From NCBI GenBank assembly GCA_934102355.1, contig CAKOSO010000006.1, positions 1 through 58,921 on the forward strand: a stretch of 58,921 nucleotides of DNA. The letters are read 5' to 3'. Positions within the stretch are counted from its first letter, which is position 1. Each line of letters starts with the position of its first letter. Shown here one piece after another: positions 50,572 to 58,832 of the stretch. The DNA is from an uncultured Bacilli bacterium (GTDB lineage: Bacteria; Bacillota_I; Bacilli_A; RF39; UBA660). Position numbers and translations under genes: made by a program. Below the pieces are notes generated by a model. That model made no database searches, was not told the DNA's origin, and saw only the letters and a list, made by a program, of their open reading frames with translations.

Positions 50572-51528
50572 ATGCTAAAAGAGAAAGCCATAAAAAAAAT
50601 AGTCTTAGCAACAGTGGCATTATTTCTCGTACTTATAATTTATACCCTAACAGATAAACAAAAAGATGTAGTAATATATGATGATGCCCATTATACAACG
50701 TCATTAGATGAAATTTCAGTATTTTCCTTAACTAAAGACAACTACATTTCAAAAGCTAGTGTATATGTTAATAATAACTTAAGTCTTGAAGAAAAAATTA
50801 AAAATGTTTTAGAAGTGATGATAGAAAAAAACAATAAAAACTCATTGATGCCAGACTACTTAAAACCAATACTTCCCAATGATACAAAAGTTTTAGATGT
50901 TACAATAGATAATGATATAGCAACAATAAACTTTTCAAAAGAGCTATTAAATATATCGGAAGAACAATCAAATAATATGATTGAGTCAATAATATATACA
51001 ATAACAGATTTTGATAACATTTTAGGTGTGACAATAAAAGTAGAAGGGAAAACATTAAAATACGTTCCAAATACAAACACAGTATTAAATGAAGTATTAG
51101 ACAAAAACTATGGTATAAATAAGGTATATTCAATATATGATAATAACAACATAACAAAAGTGATTCTTTATTATATAGCTAATAATACTAATAACATTTA
51201 TGTCCCTGTTACCAAATATGTAAATGATACTAGAGAAAAAATTGAAATAATAGTAGAAGAACTATCATCTTCATTTATATTAAAAAACAACTTAGTATCT
51301 TTTCTAGACAGTAATGTAAAACTAGTAGATTATAGTATAGATGATAATTTAATAAAGTTAGTATTTAATGAGTCATTATATGAAAATTTGAACCAAAAAA
51401 AAGTAAATAAAGATACATTAGATATGATAGTATTATCTGTTTTTGATAACTATGACGTAGAAAATGCTGAAATCTATATAGATAGTACGAAAATTTACGA
51501 AAAATCAAGAAAAGATATTGAAAATTAA
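50572..51528 (+). CDS. gerM: GerM-like protein with two GerMN domains
   Basis: A 318-residue protein with an N-terminal helix (KKIVLATVALFLVLIIYTL). Two GerMN-type repeats follow: YISKASVYVNN with PNDTKVLDVTIDNDIATINF, and ITKVILYYIANNTNNIYVPV with LVDYSIDDNLIKLVFN. GerM is a lipoprotein or anchored protein needed for spore cortex and SpoIIIAH-SpoIIQ retention in Bacillus. No lipobox cysteine is present here. The ATG at 50572 has AGGTGA upstream; the in-frame GTG at 50527 is within the terminator. Confidence 0.85.
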   Translation: MLKEKAIKKIVLATVALFLVLIIYTLTDKQKDVVIYDDAHYTTSLDEISVFSLTKDNYISKASVYVNNNLSLEEKIKNVLEVMIEKNNKNSLMPDYLKPILPNDTKVLDVTIDNDIATINFSKELLNISEEQSNNMIESIIYTITDFDNILGVTIKVEGKTLKYVPNTNTVLNEVLDKNYGINKVYSIYDNNNITKVILYYIANNTNNIYVPVTKYVNDTREKIEIIVEELSSSFILKNNLVSFLDSNVKLVDYSIDDNLIKLVFNESLYENLNQKKVNKDTLDMIVLSVFDNYDVENAEIYIDSTKIYEKSRKDIEN

Positions 51529-51546
51529 AAAAAAGTATTGTATAAT
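51518..51546 (+). promoter_or_regulatory. Promoter of tRNA-Arg/Pro operon
   Basis: TTGAAA (51518-51523), a 17-base spacer and TATAAT (51541-51546). It overlaps the end of gerM and lies 28 bases before tRNA-Arg. Confidence 0.8.
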
Positions 51547-51574
51547 GAATAAGCATTGAAAAAAGTTTATTCAT

Positions 51575-51651
<77 letters not shown>

Positions 51652-51655
51652 ACTT

Positions 51656-51732
51656 CGGGAAGTGGCTCAACTTGGCAGAGCGCGTGGTTTGGGACCATGA
51701 GGTTGCAGGTTCAAATCCTGTCTTCCCGACCA
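51656..51732 (+). tRNA. tRNA-Pro (TGG anticodon)
   Basis: The acceptor stem CGGGAAG/CTTCCCG is perfect, the anticodon TGG is at 51690-51692 in loop TTTGGGA, the T arm is GCAGGTTCAAATCCTGT and CCA is encoded. Four bases after tRNA-Arg. Confidence 0.96.
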
Positions 51733-51743
51733 TTTATGAAATT

Positions 51744-51774
51744 GAAGGATCTAGTAAAATAGATTCTTTTTTTG
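51744..51774 (+). terminator. Terminator of tRNA-Arg/Pro operon
   Basis: AAGGATCTA (51745-51753) pairs with TAGATTCTT (one G-U), then a T-run. Confidence 0.8.
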
Positions 51775-51779
51775 TGTTT

Positions 51780-51806
51780 CTGCAACCTCACGCTCTCCAA
51801 ACCGTG
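51780..51806 (-). other. tRNA-Pro anticodon-arm fragment in antisense orientation
   Basis: CTGCAACCTCA (51780-51790) and CCAAACC (51797-51803) are the exact reverse complements of tRNA-Pro bases 51698-51708 and 51686-51692, with 6 unmatched bases in place of 5. It is a partial tRNA relic or an antisense segment just past the terminator. Confidence 0.55.
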
Positions 51807-51837
51807 CTTATAATAGTACTAAGTAAAATATAAAAGA

Positions 51838-52578
51838 CTATAGTTTTTTATATAAAAATAGTAAATCATCTTCTTTAATTTCGAAACTAGTACCATGATC
51901 ATGAATTTGACCAATTCTTTTACCACTTGTGAACACACCAACTTTAAATGTTATTCTTATAATTCCTCTTTCTATAGCATCAATAAAATAATCAAATTTT
52001 TTAAATTCATAAAAATTAAAATCAACATACTTATAATAAGTACCATCATTACGATTATTTTTTAATGCTCCAAAAAGTGCTAAATTATGTAACTTTCTAC
52101 TTACTTTTTCTTCCAACAAATCAAAAGACCAGAATACATCATCTTCAATCAATTTACCATGAATATCAAAAACAAGTAAAAAAATCTTCCTTTTTGCTCG
52201 ATCAACCTTTAACTTAAAATAATAAAATAAGCCAACTTTTATTTTAAAATTAGAATAGACAGAGCTAATTAAAACCTTATACTTTTTATCCTTACTGTAC
52301 CTATATCCATATAAATCTTTTAATCTTTCAGTTCCTTTAAAGTAAGGCCCTTCAACCCCACAATTAAAAAGCGAAACATAAGAATTGCTAAAAATATTTC
52401 GCGACTTTAATTCAAAAGTTCCAAGATCAGGTATCTCAAAATCATTTCGTGGTATATTTAATAATTTTTCAAGTGTAAGACCAATACCACAATATCCTTC
52501 AGCAACACTCTTAACCCAACCCAAACGTTTTATTCTTTCAAATTCCTTTTTAATTTCGACGATACTTTTACCGTACAT
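51838..52578 (-). CDS. Orphan MvaI/BcnI-family restriction endonuclease
   Basis: A 246-residue protein with the MvaI/BcnI-type layout: a helical start, GYCGIGLTLEKLLNIPRND, the catalytic strand IPDLGTFELKSR (D...ExK), and near the C-terminus HDHGTSFEI. MvaI and BcnI are monomeric type II enzymes related to MutH that nick one strand at a time. No DNA methyltransferase gene is adjacent on either side (tRNA-Pro upstream on the map, long sigma gene on the other), so it is an orphan here. It has GAGGTGATTA upstream of the ATG. It may be a MutH-like repair nuclease, a solitary defence enzyme or a relic. Confidence 0.78.
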   Translation of the reverse strand: MYGKSIVEIKKEFERIKRLGWVKSVAEGYCGIGLTLEKLLNIPRNDFEIPDLGTFELKSRNIFSNSYVSLFNCGVEGPYFKGTERLKDLYGYRYSKDKKYKVLISSVYSNFKIKVGLFYYFKLKVDRAKRKIFLLVFDIHGKLIEDDVFWSFDLLEEKVSRKLHNLALFGALKNNRNDGTYYKYVDFNFYEFKKFDYFIDAIERGIIRITFKVGVFTSGKRIGQIHDHGTSFEIKEDDLLFLYKKL

Positions 52579-52661
52579 TATTAATCACCTCAAAAATATT
52601 ATTTATAAAAAGAAATAATAAACCTTAAGATTAATGAAAAAACATTAAACAATCATTAAAC

Positions 52662-52690
52662 TTGCCAAAAAATAAAAAGTATGATATAAT
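52662..52690 (+). promoter_or_regulatory. Promoter of third long sigma gene
   Basis: TTGCCA (52662-52667), a 17-base spacer and TATAAT (52685-52690). Unlike the tandem pair, this sigma gene has a recognisable housekeeping promoter. Confidence 0.75.
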
Positions 52691-52729
52691 ATGTGCACAA
52701 TTTAAAAGATGAATTATGAGGGGATAAAA

Positions 52730-55108
52730 ATGGTTGAAGAAAGAAAAAATAATAAAGAAATCTTAACAAGAAAAAAAATACTTTCTCTAGTAAATGACAT
52801 AGTAGATGATGCACTATTACTCGGGGTTGAAAAAAATGATGTAAACAAAATTTTAGATGTTGCATTAAACTATTTTTCTAAAGAAGAAAAACAGGAAAAA
52901 ATTGAGTTTGCTTTAAAAACATATGTAAATAAGAAACTTTTGCAAATAATTGATACAAAAGCTTTTAATAAACAAGAAACTGTAAATATGCTTAACAAAT
53001 ACATTAGTGTTAGATTAATTAGAGTAAATAATGTTGATGAAGCAATAAGAGAATTAAACAGAGTATCAAGTATAATGAACAACTACCAAGAATTTGCAAA
53101 TCCAGATATTTTGATTGAAGTTTTAAGCAAAAATAATATTTTAAAGTCAGTATTAAACTTAGTAGTTCAAAGTAAAAATACAATAAATGATGGTAATATT
53201 GAGTCTATAATGGAGATATACTGTGATATGAATAATATCAATAGACAAAAAATACTTACTACAGATGAAAGTAACCTAAAATATGATGATAATTTTAGAA
53301 TTTTTATGCGTGAAGTTCTTTCTTATTCATTGCTGGAACCAGATGAAGAAGAAAAATTATTAAAAGATGCAAAATTAGGAAACACAAACGCTAGAGACAA
53401 ACTAGTTGCACATAATTTAAGATTAGTAATAAATGTTGCAAAGAGTATGCCTTGTAACTCTCTTACAACTTCTGATCTTGCACAAGAAGGAAGCATAGGT
53501 CTTATGGAAGCAATAAAAAGATTTGATCCGAGTAAAAATGCCAAATTCTCAACTTATGCAACTGTTTGGATAAGACAAGCTATAATAAGAGCAATACATG
53601 TTAAGGATAGAACAATAAGAGTTCCAGAATATGAGCAACAATATATTAGAAAATACAAAAAAGCTTATGACGAAATAAAAAGTGAAAAAATTGAAAATCC
53701 AACAGTAGAGCAACTAGCAGAAAGAATGAATATAACGATTGAACATGTCAAAAGAATCGCTACAGCACAAGATGCAATAAGTTTGGAAGAAATATCAGCA
53801 AGGGATGTTGAAAGTGATAAAGTAGATGAAGAACAAAATAGTTTTGTTTCAAGAATAGTAGATGAAAATGCAAATATAGAAGATGATTATATAGGAAAAT
53901 CCTTAAAAGAAAATATAAAAAACTTATATAAGAAAGCTAAATTATCAGAAAGAGAAATATTAATACTAAATCTCCATTTTGGAATTGCAACAGGCGGGAA
54001 ACTAACATACCAATCTATATGTAATAATTTAGGTTTATCAAGACAAAGAATGGAACAAATAGAACAAGCCGCAATACTAAAACTTAGAAGACTAGAAGAA
54101 ACAAGAAACCTTGCTTCATATCTTGATGATCCAGAAGGTTCTTTAATACGACTAGATGGCTATAATATTACAAATAGCAAATCTAAAAAAATTAGTGATA
54201 ATTATGTTGCAGAAACACTTGCAAAAGAATTGATGAAAATGGAAGACTACATATCTATTTATGATTGGTATTTGGATTATACAAAAGACGAAGTTGATTC
54301 TGCAATAGAATATCTTCAAAAAGAGTACAAAGATGCAATAGTACTAAGATATGGAAAAACATATGAAAAATATAAAAAAGTTATGACTTCAAGAGAATTA
54401 AATGAAGCTGAATCTAAAGTATTCTTAGTTGCACTAAACAAACTAGGCACAATTTTAGCAAATAAAAATAATTTATCAGAAGAAACACTTGAGATGGTAA
54501 ATAAAATGTCAAATATTGCTTTAAAATCACTTTACTCATATTACCCAAATAATAGTATGCAAGAAATCGATAATGCTGTTGAACAACTTCAACCACAAGA
54601 TAAAGATTTTTTAAACCACATTTTTCTTGGCGATTATAGAAATACTAATCAACGTGCAAAAACAAAAGGTATGGAAGAAAAGTCAAGATTCTTAAAGATA
54701 ATATCTAATCTTAAAACAATATTAAATGATCCAATAGGTAAGATAGCAAAAAAACCAAAACCTATTTACGATTACTTTGAAAAAGACAAACCTGAGGATA
54801 TAGAACTTATAATAAGTCTTTTAACTGAAAGTGATTTAAAAATTCTAAATGCAAGATATGGTGGCGACTATAAACAATACAATGAAAATGCATTTATAAG
54901 TTATGAAACTAAAGTAAACTTTTACACATACCTTTTAGATAAAATGAATAAAATGTTAGAAGATAGAGAAAAGTCAAAAGAAATCCTTAAAAAATATAAC
55001 TTATCAGAAGAGCAAGTAATAACTTCGCTATTAGAGTCTAATAAAGATGATGAAAACGCATCTACAATAATACATCAATCTGTAGTAAGAAAAAAAATAC
55101 TAAACTAA
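52730..55108 (+). CDS. Giant sigma-70-family protein with three C-terminal modules
   Basis: A 792-residue protein. The N-terminal 185 residues are helical and end in SIMEIYCDMNNIN, like the tandem pair (DLVETYCNMNNI). The sigma core spans about 190-460: region 2 (NLRLVINVAKSM, DLAQEGSIGLMEAIKRFDPS, FSTYATVWIRQAIIRA), region 3, and region 4 (REILILNLHFGI, LSRQRMEQIEQAAILKLRR). At promoter contacts W433 is Val, T440 is Ile, and the -35 helix reads RQRME. Three modules of about 70 residues follow, at roughly 508-580 (SIYDWYLDYTKDEVDSAIEY), 600-672 (LYSYYPNNSMQEIDNAVEQL) and 677-750 (PIYDYFEKDKPEDIELIISL), each with a region 4.1-like LTESDLKILNARYG-type stretch. ATG at 52730 with GAGGGG upstream. 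The TPR-like gene follows after 16 bases. Confidence 0.85.
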   Translation: MVEERKNNKEILTRKKILSLVNDIVDDALLLGVEKNDVNKILDVALNYFSKEEKQEKIEFALKTYVNKKLLQIIDTKAFNKQETVNMLNKYISVRLIRVNNVDEAIRELNRVSSIMNNYQEFANPDILIEVLSKNNILKSVLNLVVQSKNTINDGNIESIMEIYCDMNNINRQKILTTDESNLKYDDNFRIFMREVLSYSLLEPDEEEKLLKDAKLGNTNARDKLVAHNLRLVINVAKSMPCNSLTTSDLAQEGSIGLMEAIKRFDPSKNAKFSTYATVWIRQAIIRAIHVKDRTIRVPEYEQQYIRKYKKAYDEIKSEKIENPTVEQLAERMNITIEHVKRIATAQDAISLEEISARDVESDKVDEEQNSFVSRIVDENANIEDDYIGKSLKENIKNLYKKAKLSEREILILNLHFGIATGGKLTYQSICNNLGLSRQRMEQIEQAAILKLRRLEETRNLASYLDDPEGSLIRLDGYNITNSKSKKISDNYVAETLAKELMKMEDYISIYDWYLDYTKDEVDSAIEYLQKEYKDAIVLRYGKTYEKYKKVMTSRELNEAESKVFLVALNKLGTILANKNNLSEETLEMVNKMSNIALKSLYSYYPNNSMQEIDNAVEQLQPQDKDFLNHIFLGDYRNTNQRAKTKGMEEKSRFLKIISNLKTILNDPIGKIAKKPKPIYDYFEKDKPEDIELIISLLTESDLKILNARYGGDYKQYNENAFISYETKVNFYTYLLDKMNKMLEDREKSKEILKKYNLSEEQVITSLLESNKDDENASTIIHQSVVRKKILN

Positions 55109-55124
55109 TTAAAAAGGTGATAAT

Positions 55125-56504
55125 ATGAAGAATATAGAAAAAATACAAGAAGAAAAGATAATAACAAGACTATCTGAAATAGAAGGGTTATTAAGAGACG
55201 AAAAAGAACCATTTATAATTGAAAATATAGATGAAGAAAACCTAGATAGAATAAAACAAATAGCACAATCATATTATCCTAATTTATCACTATTACCAAT
55301 AAAAGATAATAGTCAAAAATTGTTAATAAGAGCCATTACTACAGAAAAAGTGTACCAATTAGACATAATAGAAATAAAAGATAAATTTCATTTCTATTAC
55401 AGAGAAAAAGATTATATAAAATGTATTGAATATGGCAAAGAATTATTAAAACTAAGACAATTAAGACCAATTACTATAGGAATTATGGGACTATCTTATT
55501 TAAAAATAGGAGATAAAGAAAATGCTTATAAATATCTGAAGTTAATTACTTTATTAGATGATAGAGCAACTAAAAATGACTATAAAAATTTATTAAAAGC
55601 ATTAGAAAATTATGATGAAATAAGAGAAAAATTATCGGAGATATATAACTACTTATTAACAAAAGAGAACTTCTATTTATCTGAAAAAATGAGTACCACT
55701 AAAATGAAAGGATTAAAGAGTATTTCAAGAATTTTTTATCCACAATTAGATATATTAAGTTTTAATAGTGGTAAAGAAAAAAAGCTAATCATTAAAATAA
55801 CTTCAAAAAACACTTCAGATTTTGATATAAGAAAAGTGAAAAATGATCTTAATTCTGCCTATAGGAATAATGATTATGATAAATGTATAGAACTTGGTCA
55901 AGAATTATTAAAGTTAAGAACAATAAAACCAGTAACACTAGGAATATTAGGAAATTGTTATTTAAAAAAAGGAGAAAGAAAAAAAGCTATAAATTATTTT
56001 GAAGCAGCAACTGAAATATCAAAAAAATATAACAATGGAGAAACAGATTTTTCTGAATTCATAAAAACTTTGAATAGCAAAGGTAAAAAACAATATAATA
56101 AAGAAAAAGACAAAGATGATAGAAAACCTACTTTTACAGTTAAATTAGATTTTTACGATAATGAAATGAATAATTATTATGGAATTGAAAATATCAATAA
56201 AATAAAAGAAATTATTGATCAATCAAAAAGTGACGTTGAAACAGTATGCAAAAAATTAAATCTTAAAGATGAAGAAACAGATACAATAAAATTAATATTT
56301 GCAAGAGAATACTACTATCAATCTCAATTTAAAAAAGGGGACGAATTCTTAAAATCTTATCAAACAAGTAAACATAAAACAGAACTAAATAGAGAGTTAT
56401 ATGAAAAAATAAAAAGTACTAGAAGATTTTACTCAAAAAGAACAAATGAAAATCCATTAAAATTAGATTTAACAATTAAACCAAGGAGCTTAAAGAAAAA
56501 GTAA
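55125..56504 (+). CDS. TPR-like protein co-operonic with giant sigma protein
   Basis: A 459-residue soluble protein with an internal duplication of about 150 residues. Each half has a short alpha/beta part with the element QSYYPNLSLLPI or RIFYPQLDILSF, then a TPR-like pair: YIKCIEYGKELLKLRQLRPI / TIGIMGLSYLKIGDKENAYK in the first, and YDKCIELGQELLKLRTIKPV / TLGILGNCYLKKGERKKAIN in the second. The C-terminal 130 residues are helical and end in a basic tail. TPR folds bind partner proteins; the tight linkage to the sigma gene suggests a regulator of it (inference). AAGGTGATA ribosome-binding region. Confidence 0.7.
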   Translation: MKNIEKIQEEKIITRLSEIEGLLRDEKEPFIIENIDEENLDRIKQIAQSYYPNLSLLPIKDNSQKLLIRAITTEKVYQLDIIEIKDKFHFYYREKDYIKCIEYGKELLKLRQLRPITIGIMGLSYLKIGDKENAYKYLKLITLLDDRATKNDYKNLLKALENYDEIREKLSEIYNYLLTKENFYLSEKMSTTKMKGLKSISRIFYPQLDILSFNSGKEKKLIIKITSKNTSDFDIRKVKNDLNSAYRNNDYDKCIELGQELLKLRTIKPVTLGILGNCYLKKGERKKAINYFEAATEISKKYNNGETDFSEFIKTLNSKGKKQYNKEKDKDDRKPTFTVKLDFYDNEMNNYYGIENINKIKEIIDQSKSDVETVCKKLNLKDEETDTIKLIFAREYYYQSQFKKGDEFLKSYQTSKHKTELNRELYEKIKSTRRFYSKRTNENPLKLDLTIKPRSLKKK

Positions 56505-56513
56505 GCTCTTTTG
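56484..56513 (+). terminator. Terminator after the TPR-like gene
   Basis: GGAGCTTA pairs with TAAGCTCT across the stop codon, followed by TTTTG. Confidence 0.65.
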
Positions 56514-56552
56514 TTATAAATTAATATTTGTTATAATTAAAATGGTGGTAGT

Positions 56553-57686
56553 ATGTATGAACAAATAATCAAAAACATGAATAAAAATGATAAACTTTTA
56601 TCAGAATATGCATGTTCTAATAATAAAGGAATAAGAATTGTATATGAAGAAAATGATATTAGACCGTGCTACTTAAGAGATGCAGATAGAATAATATACT
56701 CACTAACTTATCTAAGATACATTGATAAAACTCAAGTATTTAGTACAGTGAAAAATGATCACATTTCAAAAAGAATTAGTCATGTTAATATGGTAAGCAA
56801 AATAGCAAGAACAATAGGTAGGGCTCTAAATCTAAATGAAGATTTAATAGAAGCAGCATCTCTTGGTCATGACTTAGGTCATTGTCCATTTGGGCACGTT
56901 GGAGAGTCTATTTTAAATAAATTAAGCTTAGAAAATCATGAAGGATATTTTAATCATAATGTACAAAGTGTTAGATGTCTTATGAATTTAGAAAATGAAG
57001 GCCATGGGTTAAATATAACACTTCAAGTACTAGATGCCATTTTATGTCATAATGGAGAATTTGAAATCCAAAAATTAACAACAAAAGAAAAAAATTTTGA
57101 TAAATTTTTAGAAGAGTATAAGAAAACTTATTACGAAGAAAATATATGTAGAACATTAAAACCAATGACACTAGAAGGATGCGTCGTAAGAATAAGTGAC
57201 ATAATTGCATATATTGGAAGAGACATCGAAGATGCTATAAGACTTGGTGTAATAACAAGCGAAGATATACCAGAAAATATAAAAAATGTATTAGGTAGTG
57301 ATAATAGAACAATTATAAATACATTAATAATGGATATAATTTATAACAGTATTGATAAAAACTATATAAAAATGTCATCTAAAGTATTTACTGCTTTAAA
57401 AGAATTAAAAAAATTTAATTATGAAAACATATATTCAAAAGCAAATGATGAAAAAAGAATAAATGAGTATAAAGAAATGTTTAATACATTATTTTATAAA
57501 TACATAAGTGATATAGAAAATAAAAATGTAAAATCTAATATTTATAAAGATTTCCTAAATAATAAATGTGCTGAATACATAAAAAACAATAGCACGGTAA
57601 GAAAAGTAATTGATTATATATCAGGAATGACAGACGATTATTTTATAAATGAATATGATATCATTAAAGAGAATAAACAAAATTAA
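56553..57686 (+). CDS. dgt: dGTPase-like HD-domain triphosphohydrolase
   Basis: A 377-residue HD-superfamily enzyme. It has RDADRIIYSLTYLRYIDKTQ at the N-terminus, then RISHVNMVSKIARTIGRAL and AASLGHDLGHCPFGHVGE with the H...HD metal residues, and further IVRISDIIAYIGRDIEDAI with the last Asp. It hydrolyses dGTP or other dNTPs to the nucleoside and triphosphate, controlling nucleotide pools. Length fits short Firmicutes dGTPases; substrate is not certain. GGTGGTAGT ribosome-binding region. Confidence 0.88.
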   Translation: MYEQIIKNMNKNDKLLSEYACSNNKGIRIVYEENDIRPCYLRDADRIIYSLTYLRYIDKTQVFSTVKNDHISKRISHVNMVSKIARTIGRALNLNEDLIEAASLGHDLGHCPFGHVGESILNKLSLENHEGYFNHNVQSVRCLMNLENEGHGLNITLQVLDAILCHNGEFEIQKLTTKEKNFDKFLEEYKKTYYEENICRTLKPMTLEGCVVRISDIIAYIGRDIEDAIRLGVITSEDIPENIKNVLGSDNRTIINTLIMDIIYNSIDKNYIKMSSKVFTALKELKKFNYENIYSKANDEKRINEYKEMFNTLFYKYISDIENKNVKSNIYKDFLNNKCAEYIKNNSTVRKVIDYISGMTDDYFINEYDIIKENKQN

Positions 57687-57734
57687 AAATAATACAATTT
57701 TATAGACAAATAAAAATTATTATGTTATAATTTT

Positions 57735-57797
57735 ACATGTTGAAAAAGCAATCCGCTATATTTAATATATGATTGTAAGAAATAAGGAGTGATATCG
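57735..57797 (+). promoter_or_regulatory. Candidate L19 leader
   Basis: The short 5' region of rplS contains GTTGAAAAAGCAATCCGCT, then ATATTTAATATAT (self-complementary) and GTAAGAAATAAGGAGTG. The order resembles what I recall of the Firmicutes L19 leader, an autoregulatory mRNA element. Not checked against a model. Confidence 0.4.
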
Positions 57798-58145
57798 ATG
57801 GCAAATTTGTTAGACAAAATATCTGCTAAACAAATCAGAAACGATATTCCTGAATTTAGAGTTGGAGATACTGTTAGATGCGATGTTAAAATCATCGAAG
57901 GTAAAAAAGAAAGAATCCAAGCTTTTGAAGGAATAGTTGTTGCCCGTAAAGGTTCAGGATTATCTGAAACATTTACAGTAAGAAAAGAATCTTATGGAGT
58001 AGGAGTAGAAAGAATATTCCCAGTTCATAGTCCAAAACTTGCATCAATTACTGTATTACGTCATGGTAAAGTAAGACGTGCCAAATTAGGATTCTTAAAA
58101 GGCAGAGTAGGTCAATACAGAATTAAAGAAAAAGGACAAAAATAA
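57798..58145 (+). CDS. rplS: 50S ribosomal protein L19
   Basis: A 115-residue protein of normal length. Signatures are IPEFRVGDTVRCDVKIIEG, FEGIVVARKGSGLSETFTVR, YGVGVERIFPVHSPKLASI and KVRRAKLGFLKGRVGQYRIKE. It sits at the 30S-50S interface. The ATG at 57798 has AAGGAG 9 bases upstream; the GTG at 57789 follows that site directly. lepB follows after a terminator. Confidence 0.97.
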   Translation: MANLLDKISAKQIRNDIPEFRVGDTVRCDVKIIEGKKERIQAFEGIVVARKGSGLSETFTVRKESYGVGVERIFPVHSPKLASITVLRHGKVRRAKLGFLKGRVGQYRIKEKGQK

Positions 58146-58166
58146 GGCGCGAACCTTATTTTTTTC
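58138..58166 (+). terminator. Terminator after rplS
   Basis: AATAAGG (58141-58147), loop CGCGAA, CCTTATT (58154-58160), then a T-run, spanning the stop codon. Confidence 0.82.
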
Positions 58167-58184
58167 TTAAAAAAGGAGAAAAAT

Positions 58185-58688
58185 ATGAGTAAATTTAAAA
58201 AAATGCTTCCATATTTAATTATAATAGCAGTAGTAATACTTCTTAGAATATTTATTGTTACACCAGTAAGAGTATCAGGGGACAGTATGGAACCAACTCT
58301 TCATAACGGTGAGATAATGGTTTTAAACAAAATAAAATCAAAAACTACTGATATAAAAAGATTTGATATAATTGTAATAAAATATAATGGAGAAAAATTA
58401 ATCAAAAGAGTTATTGGTTTACCGGGAGATAAAATAGAATATAAGGATGAAATATTATATGTTAACGGTAAAGCTGTTATGGAAACATATCTAACACAAC
58501 CAATGAGTGATTACAATATAACTTCATTAGGAAGTGAAACAGTACCAGATGATAGTTATTTTGTTTTAGGTGACAACAGATCAAACTCATTAGACAGTAG
58601 ATTAATCGGATTTATAAAAAGGAAAGACATTGAAGGAATAACGAATTTCGTATTGTTTCCATTTAGTGAATTCGGTTCAAAAATCTAA
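58185..58688 (+). CDS. lepB: Signal peptidase I, bacterial Ser-Lys type
   Basis: A 167-residue bitopic protease removing signal peptides. A single N-terminal helix (MLPYLIIIAVVILLRIFIV) is followed by catalytic Ser34 in SGDSMEPTL and Lys74 in LIKRVIGLPGD. Boxes D and E are GDKIEYKDEILYVNG and YFVLGDNRSNSLDSR. This is the housekeeping Ser-Lys type, unlike the Ser-His enzyme at 2997, so the organism has both classes. AAGGAG ribosome-binding site 17 bases after the rplS terminator stem. Confidence 0.96.
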   Translation: MSKFKKMLPYLIIIAVVILLRIFIVTPVRVSGDSMEPTLHNGEIMVLNKIKSKTTDIKRFDIIVIKYNGEKLIKRVIGLPGDKIEYKDEILYVNGKAVMETYLTQPMSDYNITSLGSETVPDDSYFVLGDNRSNSLDSRLIGFIKRKDIEGITNFVLFPFSEFGSKI

Positions 58689-58700
58689 AAATTTATTTAT

Positions 58701-58732
58701 AAACACAATGATTATTCATTGTGTTTTTTAAC
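58701..58732 (+). terminator. Terminator after lepB
   Basis: An 11-bp perfect stem AAACACAATGA, loop TTAT, then T6. Confidence 0.9.
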
Positions 58733-58832
58733 ATCAAAAAGCAAAACAAGAAAAGATTAAAGAGAAGAAAGAGCTTGCTAACATATATGCATATATAATA
58801 TAATTATAGTGTAAAATAGAAAGGATAAAAGC

